Source: Byssochlamys sp. IMV 00236 (taxonomy: Eukaryota > Ascomycota > Eurotiomycetes > Eurotiales > Thermoascaceae). Taken from it: DNA of 64,000 nucleotides. The notes beneath the pieces are model-generated. The model saw only the letters and a program-made list of their open reading frames with translations, searched no databases and was not told the origin of the DNA. Shown here piece after piece: positions 33,996 to 48,781 of this stretch; within the stretch, counting starts at the first letter, position 1, and each line of letters begins with the position of its first letter. A program made the position numbers and the translations under genes. The stretch covers positions 248,001 to 312,000 of the forward strand of contig MSJH02000834.1 in assembly GCA_001931875.2 (NCBI GenBank), read 5' to 3'.

Positions 33996-35665
33996 AGTTT
34001 CTTTTTCTATCGATTATTATTTAATGGACTCTTTCTATCCAAATCTGTTCTGCAACGAAAAGGGAGAATACCACAGCTGCCTAGCGGGTGCATTATATTT
34101 ACTAGTGGAGTCTCAATGCACCTTTGGTAGATTCTCCAAATCATACCATCATAATAGATCCACATTGCAAAAGCCCAAGATAAAGCGGCGCGTATTTTGA
34201 GCAGCAAGCATTTCTCTGGCGTATCTTCCCCAGATCAAGCCATGCCTCAGAAGGTTTATCGGCGGATTGGTTGCTCTTCAGCTCTCCCAGTACGAGGATC
34301 CGGGACCAGTATATCATCCTGGTTCGCGTCTTTCGACTATCCTCTCCAGCCGCTATCATAGAGGGGTAAATTCGGTGACAGCATGGTAAACTTGGTCCCA
34401 GATCGAGGCACGAAGGCCTCTAGGTAGCATAGAGAGGAGATCAAGGGGTCAGATTTTGCAGGTCTGCATCCAGTCAGAAGAGCACCTCAGCGGAGTCTGG
34501 CAAATTACCATTATACAAGTTGAATTGAACGAAGCGCGGAAAGGATCAGGTAGATATATAGTAAGTAACACATGCCTGATATAAGACTATCTAGTTACTC
34601 TGCAGATCCCATAGCGCGAATAAGTACGGGGAAGAACGCTTCCAGAACTGACCCATAGAAGGAAAATGCATTAACCACGGCTTCTTCATACAGCTGTCCC
34701 AGCTAAGTAAGTAGAAGATCCATCCATTATTCTATTCCGCCAATACGAGCATATCCACCCCGAGAAGCGATGCGTTTTTCCAAATAATTGCATATTCCCA
34801 CCATCCAAACCGCAGAGAATAATAATTATTCAATCCCATTTATTATTCTCGGCCGATAAACGATACTTATCAATAATAATGGCGCTCGGTTCGACGCCCT
34901 ATAAGCCGATTTCGTATCCTATCATCCGTGAACCCTCAACAAAGCCAAACCCCACTCATGTCTTTTTTGCCGTGGAGGTATGCCGTCGCGATGTACATGG
35001 TTTCAGGCCGATCTCTTATCTGCGGGGAATTTTAAGAAGTTTTGGCGCGGTCTCGACGCCGGTGCCGGATAGCGTCGACCTTAGGCGTTATCGAGAAGAG
35101 CCTTAAAAGACTCTTAATTGGAGAATGACTTGAATTCTGCACACGCGATTCCAGTTGTCAAGTTCGGCGGTTCAAGCTCGATAAGCCGCCGGCGTTTTCC
35201 TTGCAACAGCCGGTTTGCCTGAAACAGCTTTGTTTAGCCATCTTTCTTTTCTCCGCCTTACTTCTAGTACAGTAGCTGGGTAGGTAGTTATGTGTACATC
35301 CCTCACGTAAAAGCTACTACTTAGTCTAAACCCTGTAAACTCGGTTATCAGTCATGCGTTTTGCCACGAGTTCCCATGCGGAAATCAATGCGCGAATGAT
35401 CATGATGCATTCCAAAAGTCACGGCTCCTCTTTCCTATCTCAGGAGATAACTCCTCACTCCAAGCCCGTTGAGCTAGCTATCGGCCCTCATGTACCTAGG
35501 TAGGTGAGTAGTACTAGTAGTACAAAGGTAATCGCCCGCCCACGGGATAAGAAGGTGGGAGACGATCGATCAACACTCAAAGAGACGACAGGATCAACCT
35601 GGAACTCGGAGTGTCCAGTTATCCCCAGGTGGTGGCATACCGAAGCCCAGACAACACAACTCAAG
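33996..35665. other. AT-rich spacer with second repeat copy and transporter promoter
   Basis: About 1.7 kb without a convincing gene. It holds the second copy of the direct duplication (from 34571). The region from about 35110 to 35665 is probably the promoter of the MFS transporter. The 124-, 119- and 75-codon frames in it lack recognisable features. Confidence 0.5.
34571..34960 (+). repeat. Diverged direct duplication, copy 2
   Basis: Same ordered blocks as 33590-33862, but with roughly 120-150 bp of extra AT-rich sequence (about 34690-34850) between the CGGCTTCT and CGGCCGATA blocks. It ends with AGCCAAACCCCACTCATG, and no tRNA-like sequence follows. Confidence 0.75.
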
Positions 35666-37348
35666 ATGTCTGAAGAAAAGAACGAGTATGTAGACCGGCC
35701 CCGGAGCGGCGATGAAAAGCTGCCCGTGGAGGAGGAGAAAGGTGCTTTGGATACGACGTTCGGGACAACAGAGGACATCCAGCTGGATCCTGCGAAGGAA
35801 AAGAAGCTACTAGCGAAACTGGACCTGGCCTTCGTTCCTATCATCATGTTCGCCTATTTGAGTTGTTTCCTTGACCGATCAAACATCGGTTAGTTCTTCC
35901 TTCCTCCTCTAGCAGGCTAACTAATCGCGACCATGACTGACAGGATGATGTTTCAGGAAATATCGAGGTTGCTGGAATGCCTGAAGATATACATGCGACC
36001 TCGCAGCAGTTCTCCGTTGCCGTCTCCATCTTCTATGCCACCTATGTCACGTTTGAGTCTCCTCTGGCCGTGTTGATGAAGAAGTGGACGCCACGGAACA
36101 TGCTCACTGTTCTCTGCATTATCTGGTCCCTGACCACGATTTTCTCCGGCTTCATCGTCAGTATCGGCGGCCTCTATGCCACACGTCTGATCTTGGGAAC
36201 CTGCGAGGCTGGTCTGTTCCCGGCCCTGAACTTGTACCTCACCATGGTGTACAAGCGAGAAGAGCAGGCGAAGCGTGTGTCGTATCTATTCAGCTGTGCA
36301 GCCATTTCTGGTGCAGTCGGTGGTCTATTGGCCTACGGAATCCTCCAAATGGACGGTGTGGGCGGAATGGCCGGTTGGAAGTTAGTAGTTATTTGGATCC
36401 CTGGACACGGGTTGGAAAACACTTGCTAACGATCATCCAGATGGGTCTACATCATCGAAGGTCTGTTCAGTATGGTGTGCGCCGTATGGATCTGGTTCGG
36501 ACTACCAAACGACCCGACCAATGCTTATTTCTTGAACGAGGAGGAAAAATGGATGATGAAGGTCCGCAACGAGCAACGGAGGAAGTATATGGGCAGTGAT
36601 AAATTCGACTGGGAGGAGATCCGCATCGCTGCCAGAGACCCGAAACTGTACTTCAGCGGTATCGTCCAGTTCTGCCAGGATATCCTGTTGTACGGATTCA
36701 GTACCTTCTTGCCGGCCATCCTCAAGAGCATGGGTTACGATTCGCTCAAAAGTAACGCCCTTACGGTGCCCGTATACGTGTGGGGTGCCATCGCGTTTAT
36801 CAGCATTGCCTACTTTTCCGATCGTTATAGGACATTTGCTCCGGTAAGTTGTTCATTCCCCAGAATATATACCTTCTAAATGAAGAGGTGACAAGAGTAT
36901 GCTGATTGATTCTTCCTAGTTCCTACTCTCAGTCAACATCTTCGGTATTGTCGGATACATCCTCCTGTTGACCGTCTCGAACGGTGGCGTGAAGTACTTC
37001 GCGACCTTCCTATGCGCCGTTGCAACCTACAACGGACCAGGGCTGAACCTCACCTGGCTGAACGTGAATGTAGCGCCGCACTACCGGCGTGCCATGGAGA
37101 TCGGTTTACAGCAGACTATCGGAAACTGCGCCGGTATTGTGGCGGGTCAGGTGTACCGGAAGTCGCCATATGTCCTCGGTAATGCGTTCTCCCTGGGATC
37201 ATTGGTGGTATCGCAGTTTTTCATAATAGGCCATGTTTTGTACTTGCGCAGAGAGACCGCTATGAAAGAGCGTATCGAGAGCGGCGAGGAGGACAAGAGA
37301 AGGGTGAAGACGGGAGATGCAGAACTCGACTTCAAGTACCATTGGTAA
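35666..37348 (+). CDS. MFS anion:cation symporter (Dal5/Tna1-like permease)
   Basis: Model: join(35666..35888, 35957..36380, 36441..36843, 36920..37348), 492 aa. The family imports carboxylate-bearing nutrients such as allantoate, ureidosuccinate, nicotinate or other vitamins. An acidic cytosolic N-terminus of about 50 residues precedes DLAFVPIIMFAYLSCFLDRSNIGN in helix 1, a hallmark of the group. SIFYATYVTFESPLAVLMKK, RLILGTCEAGLFPALNLYLTMVYKREEQAKR and the inter-domain WFGLPNDPTNAYFLNEEE are also family blocks. The C-terminal half contains LNLTWLNVNVAPHYRRAMEIG. All introns are GT-AG. The start is the ATG after ACTCAAG; the frame is open further upstream but without ATG support. Cargo unknown. 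Confidence 0.92.
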
Positions 37349-37619
37349 AGGTCATCGTTGCATTTTCTTTTCTTGTCCTGTACTACTATAGCCGCGTGAG
37401 TTCATCTCTCATGATGTTTCCAAAAATGAATGACGGGAACGAAATATGTATATACGCCACTCATATTCGTCCAACATGATCATAATCTTTACCATATGAT
37501 AATTCGTACAAAATATGTTCTGGGATATCTGCTCTATTTCTACCTCTAGACATTGCATATTTAATAATTCTCAGTATGCAAAAGATCTGATTTTCTTCTT
37601 TGAGAGCTTGTACAAGCAT

Positions 37620-40758
<3,139 letters not shown>

Positions 40759-42760
40759 TCAAGCTGGGAAACTGGTAGGATCATCTAATAGAGGGCTTCC
40801 TGGCACAGCATCAAGGGCTACTGCATGCAGGGCGGGTTTCTCCGAGACGCCTAGCAGGCCGCGCTGTCGACGATCCAGGGCATCCTTTACCCAGTCCGCA
40901 ACCTCCTTATCCTCAGTTGATAGGTTGCCCTGGCGCGATTGGATATCCTTAGGGGACTCTTCTGTGCTAGACTCGGGGACTTCATCCCCGCCCTTCCCCC
41001 CAGCCTCAGAGGCGGTAGGAGGCTGCATCAAAGGTGCAAGCCAGGGATGTCGAAGAAGCATGGCATACGAGGGACGGCCGTTCGGGCTCTTGTTGAGACA
41101 GGCGCGCACGAACTCGTGGGCTTCTTCCGAGTAGCCAGTCTCTGGAAGAGAAGGTGGCTCACCGTGAACGATTGCCTGAAAGGTTTGTCAGTAACTAAGA
41201 CAATGAAAAAAAAAAAGACAACTCGAAAGCGGTACTTACATGGAGTTGACTGAAAATATTGTTGTAAGTCTCAGGAGGGTAAGGATACCGTCCCATGGCA
41301 CACTCGATGATCGAGAGCCCCAAACTCCACACATCACTCTGCACACTGTATGTCGCAGTGGACTGAGTCCCGGACTGCTGGACACCTCCGCCAGCAATAC
41401 GCTCAGGTGCCATATAGCTCTGACAACCAATGTTCGTCTTGGCGATACTGGCCACCAGATTCCCACTGACACCAAAATCACAGATCTTGATTTGGCCGCG
41501 AGTGTTCACTAGAATATTGGTCGGTTTGACATCGCGATGGATAATGTTATGGTCATCCTTCAGTGTCTTGAGACCCATCACAGTCGATAGCGCAATCTTG
41601 CGTAGAATATTCTCCGGGACACCCTGCTCATACAGCTTGTCGATCGACCCACCGTCCATGTACTCCACGCAAATATACACAGCACCTTCTTGGAAGAAAG
41701 CTCCATAGAAGTCGATAATAAAAGGTGACACGCAGCGGTGCAGGATATCCAGCTCCATGATGATCTGGGCGAACTTATTCTCGTCGAGCTCCAGGCGGAT
41801 CTCCTTCATCGCCATTATCACCCCCGATAGATCGTCCTGGGAAGTTGCATTCTTTGAATCGTCGACTGCAGTAGGACGACTCATGATACCACTCAAACCT
41901 AGCCCGGGCTTTCGAAGATGTGGACGACTGTGGCGAACCTTGTATACTGTTCCGTAATTACCCTTTCCTAGTTCGTCTAACCGGTCGACTTCGTCTAGAG
42001 AAATGCTGAAACTCTGACCTGACGAGAATTCGATCCCTCCTCCATGAATAACCGCCTTGTTCTTAAAATTCAAGGTGCCAGCTTTGGTATCGATATACTC
42101 GGAGTATTTGCTAAACGCGGTTTCATCGTGTTTCCCATCGGGACCTGGGCTGCTAGAGCCTGAACCCGGAGAACCAGTAGCATCCGACAGTTTCAGTCCC
42201 GGTTTCAATCTCTTCGCGGCCAATCCACCTGGTTTAGGGGCCGTTGGCCCTGAACCAGCCACTGAAGGAGCAGAAGCCCAATTGGGAGCACCGGGGCGTT
42301 GTGCATGTGGTAATCGACCAGCCAGACCAGCAATGGGAACTCCTACTGGTGAAGGACCGGGGGGCGACACTGGACTGCTAGAGCCTGTCAATGGCCCTCT
42401 TGTTGTCGGGATGACACCTGTCGAGGCCACATGGGCAAGCCCGGGGGGAGCACCCTGTCGAGAAAGAGAGAATGCTTTCATCTTGGCCAGAATATCCTGG
42501 TTAAGACCGCTGGACTGGGCGCTCATCGACGCAGGTGGCCGCGGAGGAGGCACTCCTCCCCGTCGTGCCGCGTTCAACTGACCGAGAGGAGTGGACGATG
42601 CTGTCATGCCTGCAGAGACATCTGGTTTAGGACGGAGGGAGGGCACACCGTGAGAGGGGGGCTGAGGGGACGACGCGCTGGCTTCAGACTCATCGGACCT
42701 GTCGTCCACGTCCGGTGATATGGGCGGTGTCTCTGCGAGAGGTTTCTGTGTGTCCGTCAT
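40759..42760 (-). CDS. PBS2: MAP kinase kinase of the HOG pathway (Pbs2-like)
   Basis: Model: complement(join(40759..41175, 41240..42760)), 645 aa. Pbs2 activates the Hog1 MAP kinase after osmotic or other stress. A Pro/Ser-rich disordered N-terminus of about 255 residues contains polyproline segments that could bind an SH3 domain. The kinase domain has ELGKGNYGTVYKV (265-277), the ATP-binding Lys in AMKEIR (319), IHRDVKPTN (HRD at 408-410), CDFGVSG (DFG at 428-430), and activation-loop sites Ser438 and Thr442 in VASIAKTNIG, ahead of SYMAPER. CVSPFIIDFYGAFF and YMDGGSIDKLYEQG are MAPKK blocks. The start is the ATG at 42760; the frame opens earlier only at a non-ATG codon. The long upstream region may be a regulated leader. 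Confidence 0.94.
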
Positions 42761-45700
42761 GGTTGTTTCCAAGAAAGAAAGAAAAAGACTATAGTGAGAG
42801 CAACACGATCAAGCTCTTCTTCTCGACTCTGCGCTATCTCCACCACTGCTCGGTCCAGTCACCGGCGCACCGGGTTATGTGCACATGAAAGAGAGGAATT
42901 CGTCGGTTGCTCGTGCAGACCGACCGCAAATGTTTCTGTGAAAGACCTGATAGAGTCGATGAGAAAGCAAACGACCCGAAGGTGGAGGACCCGGTTCAAG
43001 GTGCGTTCCCGGGCACTGTCCAAGATGTCCGCGCGGGGCACCGCTTGTGGCAGGATTGGATCCACGGAAGCGGGTTAGGTCAGGTCGCACAGGCGGAGAC
43101 GGAGAAAACAGCTGGAAGGAAGGGATCGATCTATTAAAAGGAGAGAGAAACAGAAGACAGAGAAAGAGAGGGAAGAGGACGAGGGGGGAGAGAGAGAGAG
43201 AGAGAGAGAGAGGGACTAAGCCGGCAGTGAGTGCTTCGTGCAGGAAAGAAATGCGCCCGAGAGGGGAGCGGGACGAGGGGGTCAGTCAGGTTGAACTCCG
43301 TGGAGGCGACTTGCTGGGGAACGATATCCCAGCCTGGCGGAAGAAGCAACCGTTTGAATCTGCCAATATCGGGCTCCAATCCACGCCGCGCGAAAGAAGA
43401 AACACCAGTTGAGGGGATGTCTAGCTGAGTCCCTTGGCCTTTTTGTTCCTTCAGTCCACGGTTCCAACACCAGTTAGCAGTGGCGAACGGATATGTGGTT
43501 GACGAGTCTATCGAGAACTATGGTCGACTTAAGGGGAACAAGACCCTGGTGCCACGGCCCTGGATTCGGTTGAGAAGAAAATTTCCTTTGCTTCTCCTCT
43601 TTTGTTTATCTGTTGTCGAACAGGGAAGAAAGACGAGGGTGATGTCTGATGGCAAATCCAACGCTTCCAGCAGTGTTGACTTCGCAGAACAAGGGATTCT
43701 TTGGCGACGCGCAGACGACAGAATCAAGGATTATTACTCCATGAGACGTACACTCCGCTTATTCAGGCCAGTGGGTGATTTCGCCATTCCCCGGAGTGCG
43801 TCGCAGCCAACAACTACTAGTCGATTAGATGCCAGCTAGTCAATTACTCACCGAGCACCATCGACTCTTCCGGTCTCCGTTCTACTTAGTTTGCTTGACT
43901 CCTTCCGCTGATTTGGTTCTCTGCTGAGTCTACTCGAGTATAGTTTCCATATCGCGGATCTCAAAACCCTGCCCGGTCAAGATACCGTTGGATTCCGCCC
44001 AAAGTTTAAACGGCCTGCCCTTTGGGACCACATGGTCCCCCCTCTGGGACCTGCTGGCAGCACTGATCTACGATGTTAAGACTACCATACGGTTTGATAG
44101 CTTCTCTCGTCTCTTCTCAGGCACGGACACCCCAGGATCTCCTGCTCTACGCGCGTATTTGTGGTGAGCGCGCCATAGATTGGCATGCCGGCGCTGTCTC
44201 CCCATGAAATATCGTCCAACGAACTGGTCTGAGATCCACGCATCATGATGCCAGGTTGACGAGGTTTCAGGTTTTCGAGGCGCGCGGTGCTGCAGGATGA
44301 TTCAACTATCCGTCTCTAGCTCGAGCTTAGGGTCCTGAAGCACTGTCGATGCCGATCTCTGAGGCGCACTCCGGTCTTTTGTGGCTTGGCGCTGTCTGCG
44401 ATGGAGAACTACACTCGAGAGTATCCTATGCGATAGCAATGAGAAGCCAGCTTTGGCGCATGTGCATATGATAGTGAATCGGGAGACAGCAGGTTTCTCT
44501 CCACACCGGTGTTCCTGTATGACCAAGACCTCCGTGTAAGAGGGAGAGCTCAGAGTACGGAGTACTCCGTAGTATGTTTTTCTTCTAACTACCTAGTCCA
44601 GTGTACAGCCACGACCAGGCGCAAGTCCCAACTTATTTCCACGTGGGGCAAGCTTGTAACGACGATGTAGGTTACCATATTCAAGATTATTGTCATTTCA
44701 GAGCCGCCACATCTTCGAACACCCCTTCCTTCTAATAGTATATTACTCCTCAATCATGCCTCTACCCCGGATCGACGAGAGTAATAAAAAACATTCTCTA
44801 TCCTTGCTGCGTCTTAAAGACACGGCACTTTTGTGGTTTGATGCTCGGCCGGACAAGATGGGAGCAGCTCAGGGATTATTATTGGCGGAAGCCTGTCACT
44901 CCAATCGGCTTCGTCATCATATATCAGTTTTGATTTCTTCTTCTCAACCGAAGTCAGGCCGCGAAGATCCCAATAGGCACCGTAGCGTTTTACCTAAATC
45001 TGTCACGATCAAACTATCCCGCCGACATCACAGCGCTGGTACATTAATAACGACGGCTGGAGCGTGCGCGATGGCTAAAAAAGATGTGGTGATCTGGGTT
45101 CCTCTGCCGGCGAGCACGGGCACAGAACAAGAGTGCTATCATAGCTCTGTATGGAGCACTGCTCACTCGGAAGTCCGGACAAGATTCGACCCGGATTAGT
45201 CTGCTTTCAGGGTTTCGAGGACATGGGTAGATAATACCTAATTAGTTAGTTCAGACCTATCTACTTACGTTCTCGCGGAGAACTTACCCATCGATCTGAT
45301 GTTGCTGCTGTGGTTTCCGCATGGGACCTGCTCTTTATTATTATTATTATTATTATCATGATTATTATTATTCTTAATGAACCAGCCGCCCAAGCGCCCA
45401 GCAGAAAAAAAAAAAGAAATAAAAATATATATAAATAAAGAAAGAAAGAAGCCTAACCCACAGTTCTAACAGATTGGCACTAAGAAACTACTCTACACAT
45501 GCAGACCTGCAGTGGAAAACTAAAAATTGCGCTGCCTGCAGGGACTTTGTGCCAGTCTGAGATTCGCCTCTGCTCGATGCGAAAGAAGAATCGACATAAC
45601 CAAGAGATCTTCTAGACTTCTATGTACTCTTACGCAGAGATCGATCAATGCTTGAAAAAAAAAAAAAAGCTAGCAATTCACGATCTCCCCCGCATTCCTG

Positions 45701-46419
45701 GTTGCGTCAGATTTGCGCTTCGATCTTGGCCACAACCACCTATTGTCACCGAGTCCAGCGTCATCCTGCTTAACTTAGCTATCTATCACCTATCATACTG
45801 GATCATCCATCCCCAGCGTGGGGAAAGATCTCTAATCGGCGTTGTCGTCCACTTCCTCTCGTAAATCTGTAAATAGGGCTCGCATGAGCACATAACTATT
45901 ACACCATGCAGTTAATGTAACTATCTATCATCCATAAAAACTGCTTTTGGGTTCGTCAACAGAACAGAATTTTCACTTAGCACGGTTGAGGATCCTCTGA
46001 CCGTCTCCTCAAAGTGTCGGTCTGTTTATCTTGGTAGTGCTTGGCATGGGCCGATTAACGGTTAGATACATGAGTAGAGTACCACACAGCCTTCTTGGCT
46101 ATTGCCCTCCGCCTCGTTGATTACTCCTTGGCTGACTGAGCCAAACAGTGCGAGTCGTTGATGATTGTTGAGTGGTGGTTGTGCGATCGTCTTGCTCTGG
46201 TGCGCCGAATGTTCCTGGCTGGGACGGGCCAGTCTCAGCTCCGAAACGTCAAAAGTCGCCGTGGTGATCTCATGCAATCCCAACCTGCGCGAGCTAAGTA
46301 ATAGTTACTACTACCTATCAAAAGCGCCCGGCATCCTCAGCGCAACCTTTTTTCTATTGTCATCTCACATTCTCTTTCATCTTTCCCGCCATCGTTCTTC
46401 CATCTTCCACATACTCCCG
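42761..46419. other. Long divergent intergenic region with GA microsatellite and low-complexity tracts
   Basis: About 3.7 kb between the Pbs2-like kinase and the ECM3-like gene. It has an (AG)12 tract at 43189-43212, an ATT/TTA microsatellite at about 45334-45372, A-runs near 45407 and 45655, and GC-rich sequence near the kinase, so the proximal kilobase is probably its leader and promoter. Frames at 43480 (119 codons), 44690 (169 codons, plus) and elsewhere show no domain. The 169-codon frame is discussed as a finding. Confidence 0.5.
43189..43212. repeat. (AG)12 microsatellite
   Basis: A perfect dinucleotide tract embedded in a longer purine-rich stretch of about 43130-43215, some 430 bp upstream of the Pbs2-like start on the non-template side. 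Length variation here could affect transcription; that is inference. Confidence 0.9.
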
Positions 46420-48375
46420 ATGGCAATTTTCACCTCGCCAACATCATTTCGCAATGCGAACAACCTCTATGACTTCCCCCAACTTGAGCGTCGGGGCTTC
46501 GTCGGCCAGATGGGGAATCTAACGGCTGGCATCATGCAGAGCGGACCAGGGCAGCATTCCAATCATCCCTCTTTTCTGCACCTGGTGCTGCTGGTCTTCG
46601 AAGCTGTGCTTGAAGTCGTCTGTGTGAGCTTGCCAGGATACATCGCCGCGCGCCAGGGCATGTTCGACGCGGACGCCCAGAAGCTGGTCGCCAACTTGAA
46701 TGTCGCACTTTTCACGCCATGTCTGAGTGCGTACCTTACAGTTCCCCCCAAGGAGAGCTTACAAGATCCTCTAACTATTCTGCAGTCTTTATGAAGCTTG
46801 GGTCCCAATTGACGGCCGAAAAGCTGACGGATCTCGCTATCATCCCCTTCATCTTCGTCGTCCAGACTCTCGTCTCCTATGGCTGCTCCGCATTTGTATC
46901 CCGGTGCTTCCGGTTCCAGAAGCGCCAGTCGAATTTTGTTGCTGCGATGGCGGTACGTGCATACAGCCTTGGGTTCAGACCTTATCAATCACGATCTAAC
47001 TTGTAATCTGCGCAGGTGTTCGGCAACTCCAACTCCCTCCCGATCTCCCTCGTCATATCGCTCTCGCAGACTCTGAAGGGCCTCCACTGGGATAGGGTCC
47101 CAAATGATAACGATGATGAGGTGGCTGCGCGAGGAATCCTATACCTGCTGATTTTCCAGCAGCTGGGCCAGCTGGTGCGGTGGAGTTGGGGTTATCATGT
47201 GCTGCTGGCGCCCAAGGAAAGATACCTGGAAGATGCGAGCGACTGCGCCGCCATCGAACATGGCCAGGAAATCTACGCCGATAACCCAGAGCAGACCGAT
47301 CCCGACGAACCGCTCATCAGAACGAGAGAGGAGGATCTTCCTTCGTTCCACGAGCACACCGCTCACAGCAATAGCACCTTCGAATCTGGTGGCCAGACTC
47401 CCGTTAGCGACCGCGTTCCGTCATATTCGAAGCTTTCCGCTCTGGGCGATGCTACGCCAGACGAAGATGAAGACCGGGTTTCTCATCTTGGCCCGCCGCC
47501 CAGTGGTCCTTTCCTGCCTCGTCAGAGTTCTACTGGTCTCATCATGTCTTTCCCCAACGTCGAGGTAAGGAGACGGGAAGACCTCCCTGCGTCCGGATTC
47601 AAAGGTTTCCTGCAGCGTTGGGGACGGTCCATCCGACAATGGCGCCGTCGCGTTTCGCGCTCTGTGAAGGCGAGGGCGAATGCAGTTTTCGAGCGATTGC
47701 CGTCACCCGTACAGAAGGTTCTTTCGATGGTCTCCGCAGGGCTGTATACATTTGTTAAAGGTGTTTGGGACTTCATGAACCCTCCACTCTGGGCAATGTT
47801 GGTTGCTATCCTCGTGGCGTCAGTTCCTTCATTGCAACACCTTTTCTTCGACGAGGGCACATTCGTGCAGAACTCTGTGACCCGAGCTATCGACCAGAAC
47901 GGTCAAGTCGCCGTGCCCTTGATTCTGGTAGTCCTGGGCGCCAACCTGGCGCGCAACACGCTCCCAGAGGAGGCATTGAATGACATGGAGGACCCGAAGG
48001 AGGAACGCAAGTTGATCATCGCCTCACTCGTTGCTCGGATGCTTCTTCCTACCATCATCATGGCACCCATCCTCGCATTAGTTGCCAAGTACGTCCAAGT
48101 GAGCATTCTGGACGACCCCATCTTCATCATCGTCTGCTTCCTCCTTACGGGAGCCCCGTCGGCTCTGCAACTGGCGCAGATCTGCCAGATCAATAACGTA
48201 TTCATGGGAGCCATGTCGAGTATCCTCTTCCAGAGCTACGTCGTATGGTAAGTTTTCCTCCGATTCTTCCGAACCTCTTTTGCACCTAACTAATATATCC
48301 TGCAGGATCCTTCCTTCCACGCTCGTCCTCGTCGTCTGTGCCCTGGAGGTGCTCGAGTGGTCAGCAGCCTCATAA
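46420..48375 (+). CDS. Auxin efflux carrier / ECM3-family membrane transporter
   Basis: Model: join(46420..46726, 46786..46952, 47016..48247, 48306..48375), 591 aa. The family (PF03547, PIN-like) comprises ten-helix membrane proteins; yeast Ecm3 relatives reside in the endoplasmic reticulum and have no firmly known cargo. N-terminal helices include FEAVLEVVCVSLPGYIAARQGMF and NVALFTPCLIFMKLGSQLT. The first donor (GTGCGT at 46727) was chosen because it gives TPCLIF in frame. The central cytosolic loop, about residues 240-390, is long, acidic and Ser-rich. The C-terminal helical set includes PPLWAMLVAILVASVP, VPLILVVLGANLARN and FLLTGAPSALQLAQICQ, all family blocks. The last exon is 70 nt. The first ATG is used as start. 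Confidence 0.9.
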
Positions 48376-48781
48376 TACAGATTCGTTCTACCCTGGGACC
48401 GGTTCCCTTGAGTTTCAGTCATTTTTAGCCTGGAGTTCGGTGTTGCTTTTTGTACTGTCTGTATACATATTACAAGCCGGCCGTAATACAAAATACGGGA
48501 AATGCTTACCTTATCCTACTGCTCATACCCTCTATGACCCTGTCCTGAATACATACCTACTTGGTGGCCCTTTTCACCATTCTTGCATGTTTTGCGATTG
48601 AACAATAAAACCACGCTAAGGCTTTAGATCCGATATTTTTTTTTATCATTGACTGTCTCCATGAACCCTTTTCCCCATCAACTTAGTCTTTTGAAATCTA
48701 GAATGAGAGAGATATATAATTATATCAGAACGGTTCCGCCTTTTCCAGACTAGGAAAAGAAAAAGAAAAGGAAGAACGCAT
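48376..48781. other. Convergent 3' spacer
   Basis: About 400 bp between the 3' ends of the ECM3-like gene and the multicopper oxidase. A T-run lies near 48637. No gene is seen. Confidence 0.5.

Noticed and set aside
42057..42581. 174-codon plus-strand frame opposite the Pbs2-like N-terminus
   Set aside because: Antisense shadow of a Pro/Ser/Gly-rich region, whose codons make stop-free complements.
45334..45372. TTA/ATT triplet tract considered as a CRISPR-like or regulatory array
   Set aside because: A simple trinucleotide microsatellite without spacers; the host is a fungus.
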